From the NCBI RefSeq assembly GCF_002101675.1, contig NZ_LQOY01000133.1:1-45627 (forward strand): a DNA stretch of 45,627 nucleotides, given 5' to 3'. Position 1 is the first letter of the stretch, and each line of letters starts with the position of its first letter. This document shows positions 42,475-45,627 of the stretch, piece after piece. A program made the translations under genes and the position numbers. This DNA comes from Mycobacterium gordonae. GTDB lineage: Bacteria; Actinomycetota; Actinomycetes; Mycobacteriales; Mycobacteriaceae. The notes beneath the pieces were generated by a model. It made no database searches. It was not told the origin of the DNA and worked only from the letters and a program-made list of their open reading frames with translations.

Positions 42475-42563
42475 GGGGTCGATCGCGAAACCCTGAGGAA
42501 GCTCGGTGCGGTCTTGCAGCGAGCTGCACGCCGAAAGTGCTGGGAGAAGGAAGGTTTGAGGCG

Positions 42564-44954
42564 ATGAGCTTCCTAGTGTTGCCACCGGAGATCAACTCGG
42601 CCCAGATATTCGGGGGCGCAGGGTCCGAGCCGATGCTCGGCGCGGCGCAGGCCTGGGACAGTCTGGCTGCGGAATTAAGCTCGGCAGCAACGTCTTTCAA
42701 CGGAGTGACGTCAGCACTGACCAGCGCGTCCTACCAGGGCGCGGCATCGCAGGCGATGATGGAGGCCGCTGCGCCGTACGTCGGCTGGCTCAGTGCGGTT
42801 TCCGCGCAAGCCGATCAGACAGCCGCAGCCGCGCGCACCATGGTGGCCGCGTTCGACACGGTGCAGGCGGCGACGGTTCACCCTGACCTGATCGCGCTGA
42901 ACCGTTTGGTGATGTCATCGCTCGCGCGGACGAACCTGTTCGGTCTGAACTTCCCGGCCATCGCGGCTGTCGAGGCCGATTACGCCGAGATGTGGGCCCA
43001 GGACGTGGCCGCGATGGTCGGCTATTACGCCGACGCCTCGAGTGCTGTTGCTGCCTTGCTGCCGATGGCCGGATCGCCGGCGGCCGCTACCGCCGCGGCC
43101 GCACCTGCCGCGACCACCAGGTCGATTGACTTTGCCATCGGCCTGGCAAACAACGGCATGAACAACATCGGCATGGGGAACTTCGGCTTCGGAAATATCG
43201 GCAACGCAAACCTTGGTAATTCCAACCTCGGATCCGGGAACATCGGTGAGGGCAACGTCGGCTCGGCCAATATCGGCAGCCGCAACTTCCTGTTCGGCAA
43301 CCTGGGCAGCAACAACCAGGGTATCGCCAACCTCGGCAACTCCAACATCGGCATCGCCAACAAGGGCAACAACAACATCGGCATCGGGCTGACGGGCAAC
43401 AACCAGATCGGCATCCAGCTGAACTCGGGCGCCAATAGTTTTGGCTTGTTCAATTCCGGTGACGGAAGTGTGGGATTCTTCAACTCGGGCAAGGGCAGCT
43501 TCGGTTTCTTCAACTCGGGAGACTTCAGCACGGGCATCGCGAACTCGGGCTTGGCCAGCACCGGGTTATTTAACGCCGGGAACCTCAACACGGGAATCTT
43601 CAATTCGGGTGCTGTCAACACCGGCGCCTTCAACGCCGGCAGTTACAACACCGGCTCCTTCAACCCCGGCTGGGTGAACACCGGTGACTTCAACATCGGC
43701 AGCTTCAACACCGGCACCTACAACGTAGGCAACGTCAACACCGGCGCTTTGAACGCCGGCCACTTCAACAACGGCTTCCTCAACAGCGGCAATTTCAACA
43801 ACGGGATGTTCTACACCGGCAATTTCCAGGGCAGTTTGCACGTCCAGATCGGGATACCCGCCCTCACCTTGCCTCCGATACATATCCCGTCCGCTCACAT
43901 TGGCGGCTTCTTCGCGCCGAAGATTGTCATCCCGTCGATCATCAACAATTCCCAGTTCACGATACCCTCATTCCATATAAATGGGTTCGCGGCACCGTCG
44001 ATCACTATTCCCGGCATAAACCTGCCGAGTGTACATATTCCACAGTTCTCCACACCACCGGTCACCGTGGGCGGTTTCACGGCACCCACGATATCCATTG
44101 GTCAGTTCAACCTGCCCTTCGTCAAGCTGCCGTCGATGTATCTTCCCCTTGCCGCCAACTTCGAAGTCGGTGGCGACCCGGCCCAGACATTCGGGAAATT
44201 GGACGGCCTCGGCACCTATATCAATCTCACTAACGTTTTTATTCCACCGATCCTCATCGGTGATCCAGGGGTTCCGATCAAGTACTATTCAATGAATTCC
44301 AGCGGTAACGAGATAACTCAATTTGGTTCCAATGGGTTCATTTCCGCTTTTAACCTGCCAACGATCGGTTTGACTTCATTCAACGCCCCGATCATCACAA
44401 TAGGAGCGCCTGGGGGCTACGACACTCCGGTTATTTCAACGAAACCATTTACTGTCCCACCCATCAACTTGGGCGGATTCGACACGCCGACCATCACTAT
44501 CCCCCCCGGCCCCTTGACGCCGACGGTGGTGATTCCGAGTGCCAACATCTTCCCCTTCGACGCGCCCGCCATTGACGTCCCGAGCGTCACGACGGCGCCC
44601 GTCACGGTCGCCCAGATCAACATCCCGGCGGCGCCGGGCTTCTTCAACACCACCGCCGCCCCCTCGTCCGGATTCTTCAACACGGGCGCCGGTGGCAGCT
44701 CCGGCTTCTTCAACACCGGCAGCTTCGTCTCGGGCTACCAGAACACGAACCCGTTCCCGTTCTTGAACTTCGGCACCTCGGGCTTCAACGTCACGGGCCA
44801 ACTTTCCTCGGGATTCTCCAACCTCGGCAACGCCGTATCCGGCATCGCCAACGTCGGCGAACTGGGCATCGGGGCTTCGTACAACTTTGTGTCGGGCGTG
44901 GAGAACATCGGCCACAACCTCGCCGGCATCTTCCAGCAGGGCACCACGCCCTAG
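42564..44954 (+). CDS. PPE family protein, MPTR subfamily
   Basis: The start ATG 42564 follows GAAGGAAGG by eight bases; the frame is open to 42327. The 796-residue protein has the PPE domain at about 1-175 (MSFLVLPPEINSAQIFGGAG with PPE, then WDSLAAELSSAATSFNGVTSALTSASYQGAAS with the WxG-like turn). An Ala-rich linker follows, then MPTR asparagine/glycine repeats from about 190 to 430 (43130-43835; units such as NIGxGNxG and FNxGxxNTG). Next come beta-type repeats of the form IPSxHI.GFxAPxIxIP to about 690, and a last set of SGFFNTG units. These proteins are exported by type VII secretion to the cell surface. The stretch 44180-44460 is visibly less GC-rich than its surroundings. Confidence 0.93.
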   Translation: MSFLVLPPEINSAQIFGGAGSEPMLGAAQAWDSLAAELSSAATSFNGVTSALTSASYQGAASQAMMEAAAPYVGWLSAVSAQADQTAAAARTMVAAFDTVQAATVHPDLIALNRLVMSSLARTNLFGLNFPAIAAVEADYAEMWAQDVAAMVGYYADASSAVAALLPMAGSPAAATAAAAPAATTRSIDFAIGLANNGMNNIGMGNFGFGNIGNANLGNSNLGSGNIGEGNVGSANIGSRNFLFGNLGSNNQGIANLGNSNIGIANKGNNNIGIGLTGNNQIGIQLNSGANSFGLFNSGDGSVGFFNSGKGSFGFFNSGDFSTGIANSGLASTGLFNAGNLNTGIFNSGAVNTGAFNAGSYNTGSFNPGWVNTGDFNIGSFNTGTYNVGNVNTGALNAGHFNNGFLNSGNFNNGMFYTGNFQGSLHVQIGIPALTLPPIHIPSAHIGGFFAPKIVIPSIINNSQFTIPSFHINGFAAPSITIPGINLPSVHIPQFSTPPVTVGGFTAPTISIGQFNLPFVKLPSMYLPLAANFEVGGDPAQTFGKLDGLGTYINLTNVFIPPILIGDPGVPIKYYSMNSSGNEITQFGSNGFISAFNLPTIGLTSFNAPIITIGAPGGYDTPVISTKPFTVPPINLGGFDTPTITIPPGPLTPTVVIPSANIFPFDAPAIDVPSVTTAPVTVAQINIPAAPGFFNTTAAPSSGFFNTGAGGSSGFFNTGSFVSGYQNTNPFPFLNFGTSGFNVTGQLSSGFSNLGNAVSGIANVGELGIGASYNFVSGVENIGHNLAGIFQQGTTP

Positions 44955-44998
44955 TGCTGTATCGGTTTCCTGTGGCGCTGATGTGGAGGTAGGACACG

Positions 44999-45627
44999 AT
45001 GTCGTTTGTGACCGTGGCACCCGAGTTAATTAGTGCGGCTGCCGGGGATTTGGCCAACGTCGGCTCGGCGCTCCAGGCTGCCAAGGCGGCAGCGTCGGGC
45101 TCGACGACGGTGGTACTGGCGGCGGGAGCGGACGAGGTCTCGGCTGCGGTCTCTGTGTTATTCGGCGCCTACGGCCAGCAGTACCAGGCGCTCAGCACGA
45201 ACGCGGCCGTGTTCCATGAGCAGTTCGTCCAGGCGCTGACATCCGGAGCGGGGGCGTATGCGACCGCGGAGGCGGCCAATGCGGCGGCCGTCGCGGACCC
45301 GCTGACGAGCCTGGTCGGTCAGATCCAGGCCACGGGGGTCTTCAATTACGACCCGGTCAAGATGTTGACGGGTCGCCCGCTGTTCGGCAACGGCGCGGAC
45401 GGGGCGCCGGGAACCGGGCAGAACGGCGGCAACGGCGGGTGGCTGATCGGCAACGGGGGCAATGGGGGCTCGGGCAAGGCCTTCACCGGGCAGGCCGGCG
45501 GGAACGGCGGATCGGCGGGCTTATGGGGCCACGGCGGTGACGGCGGGGCCGGCGGGTCCGGCCTCCCCTTCTTCGGCGGATCAGGCGGACGCGGCGGGGC
45601 AGGAGGGGCCAATGGCCTGCTCGGCGG
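44999..45627 (+). CDS. PE_PGRS family protein (3' truncated by window)
   Basis: The start ATG 44999 has GGAGG about nine bases upstream. The frame is open to the window end. Residues 1-100 are a PE domain (MSFVTVAPELISAAAGDLANVGSALQAAKAAASG, with the Pro-Glu pair, then ADEVSAAVSVLFGAYGQQYQAL and the export-type tail YATAEAANA). A linker (DPLTSLVGQIQATGVFNYDPVKMLTGRPLFGNGADGAPGTGQ) leads into Gly-Gly-x repeats with Gly and Asn (GGNGGWLIGNGGNGGSGK), the PGRS region. These are secreted or surface-exposed by ESX-5 in slow-growing mycobacteria. It follows the PPE stop by 44 bases. Confidence 0.95.
   Translation, partial: MSFVTVAPELISAAAGDLANVGSALQAAKAAASGSTTVVLAAGADEVSAAVSVLFGAYGQQYQALSTNAAVFHEQFVQALTSGAGAYATAEAANAAAVADPLTSLVGQIQATGVFNYDPVKMLTGRPLFGNGADGAPGTGQNGGNGGWLIGNGGNGGSGKAFTGQAGGNGGSAGLWGHGGDGGAGGSGLPFFGGSGGRGGAGGANGLLG

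Noticed and set aside
43130..43835. Dense short DNA repeats that might suggest a CRISPR array
   Set aside because: The repeats are in frame, vary in sequence and encode Asn/Gly MPTR units of a PPE protein; there are no unique spacers of constant size.
45380..45627. GGC-rich tandem repeats at the window end
   Set aside because: They encode the PGRS region of a PE_PGRS protein and need no other explanation.

Overview
The window comes from a high-GC actinobacterium, almost certainly a slow-growing Mycobacterium. The right end carries a PE gene, a PPE gene with MPTR-type asparagine/glycine repeats, and the start of a PE_PGRS gene. The rest is typical of the genus: F420-type luciferase-like oxidoreductase, WS/DGAT acyltransferase, KasB-like ketosynthase, Rv2466c-like DsbA protein, SnoaL/NTF2 proteins and many TetR, GntR and LuxR regulators. 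GTG starts and 1-4 base stop/start overlaps are common. I cannot name the species from sequence alone.

Layout. (1) 1-9088 is an accessory metabolic region: a TetR/SDR pair divergent from a phosphotransferase plus a conserved hypothetical gene, an F420-type oxidoreductase, two unrelated flavin amine oxidases flanking an alpha/beta hydrolase, and a SnoaL protein. (2) 9073-12375 holds a disrupted beta-lactamase-fold hydrolase, then a TrkA-type NAD-binding protein divergent from a CPA-type cation/proton antiporter. (3) 12384-14701 is a three-gene minus-strand operon: SDR, acetoacetate decarboxylase-like protein, conserved hypothetical. (4) 14909-18291 is galT-galK followed by a secreted GH5-like glycosidase. 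(5) 18307-20026 is a GntR regulator divergent from a double-cupin dioxygenase-like gene, with a probable leaderless promoter. (6) 19983-22775 is a sulfate transport operon, subI-cysT-cysW, behind a poly-cysteine leader peptide. cysW is frameshifted before its ATPase-contact loop and the expected cysA is absent. (7) 22839-33677 is a tightly packed minus-strand run: PAP2 protein, crotonase, SDR remnant, WS/DGAT, DUF1345 membrane protein, NTF2-like protein, MFS transporter, a 1371-residue kinase/receiver/phosphatase/anti-sigma-type protein and a STAS antagonist. (8) 33743-38892 has a CxxS DsbA-like protein, a ctaD copy away from its usual neighbours, a KasB-like protein lacking two catalytic residues, and a membrane-anchored esterase. 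(9) 39016-45627 is a large ATPase-LuxR regulator followed by PE, PPE-MPTR and PE_PGRS genes. The regions before PE and PPE share a duplicated inverted-repeat element.

How the parts may work together: the 1371-residue protein and the STAS protein form a partner-switching stress module that also contains a phosphorelay. The poly-Cys leader would tune sulfate uptake to cysteine supply, but the transporter it controls looks incomplete. No single undescribed multi-gene defence or biosynthetic system stands out. The strongest items for follow-up are the active-site-altered ketosynthase, the decaying sulfate operon under an intact leader, the duplicated PE/PPE upstream element and the giant signalling protein.
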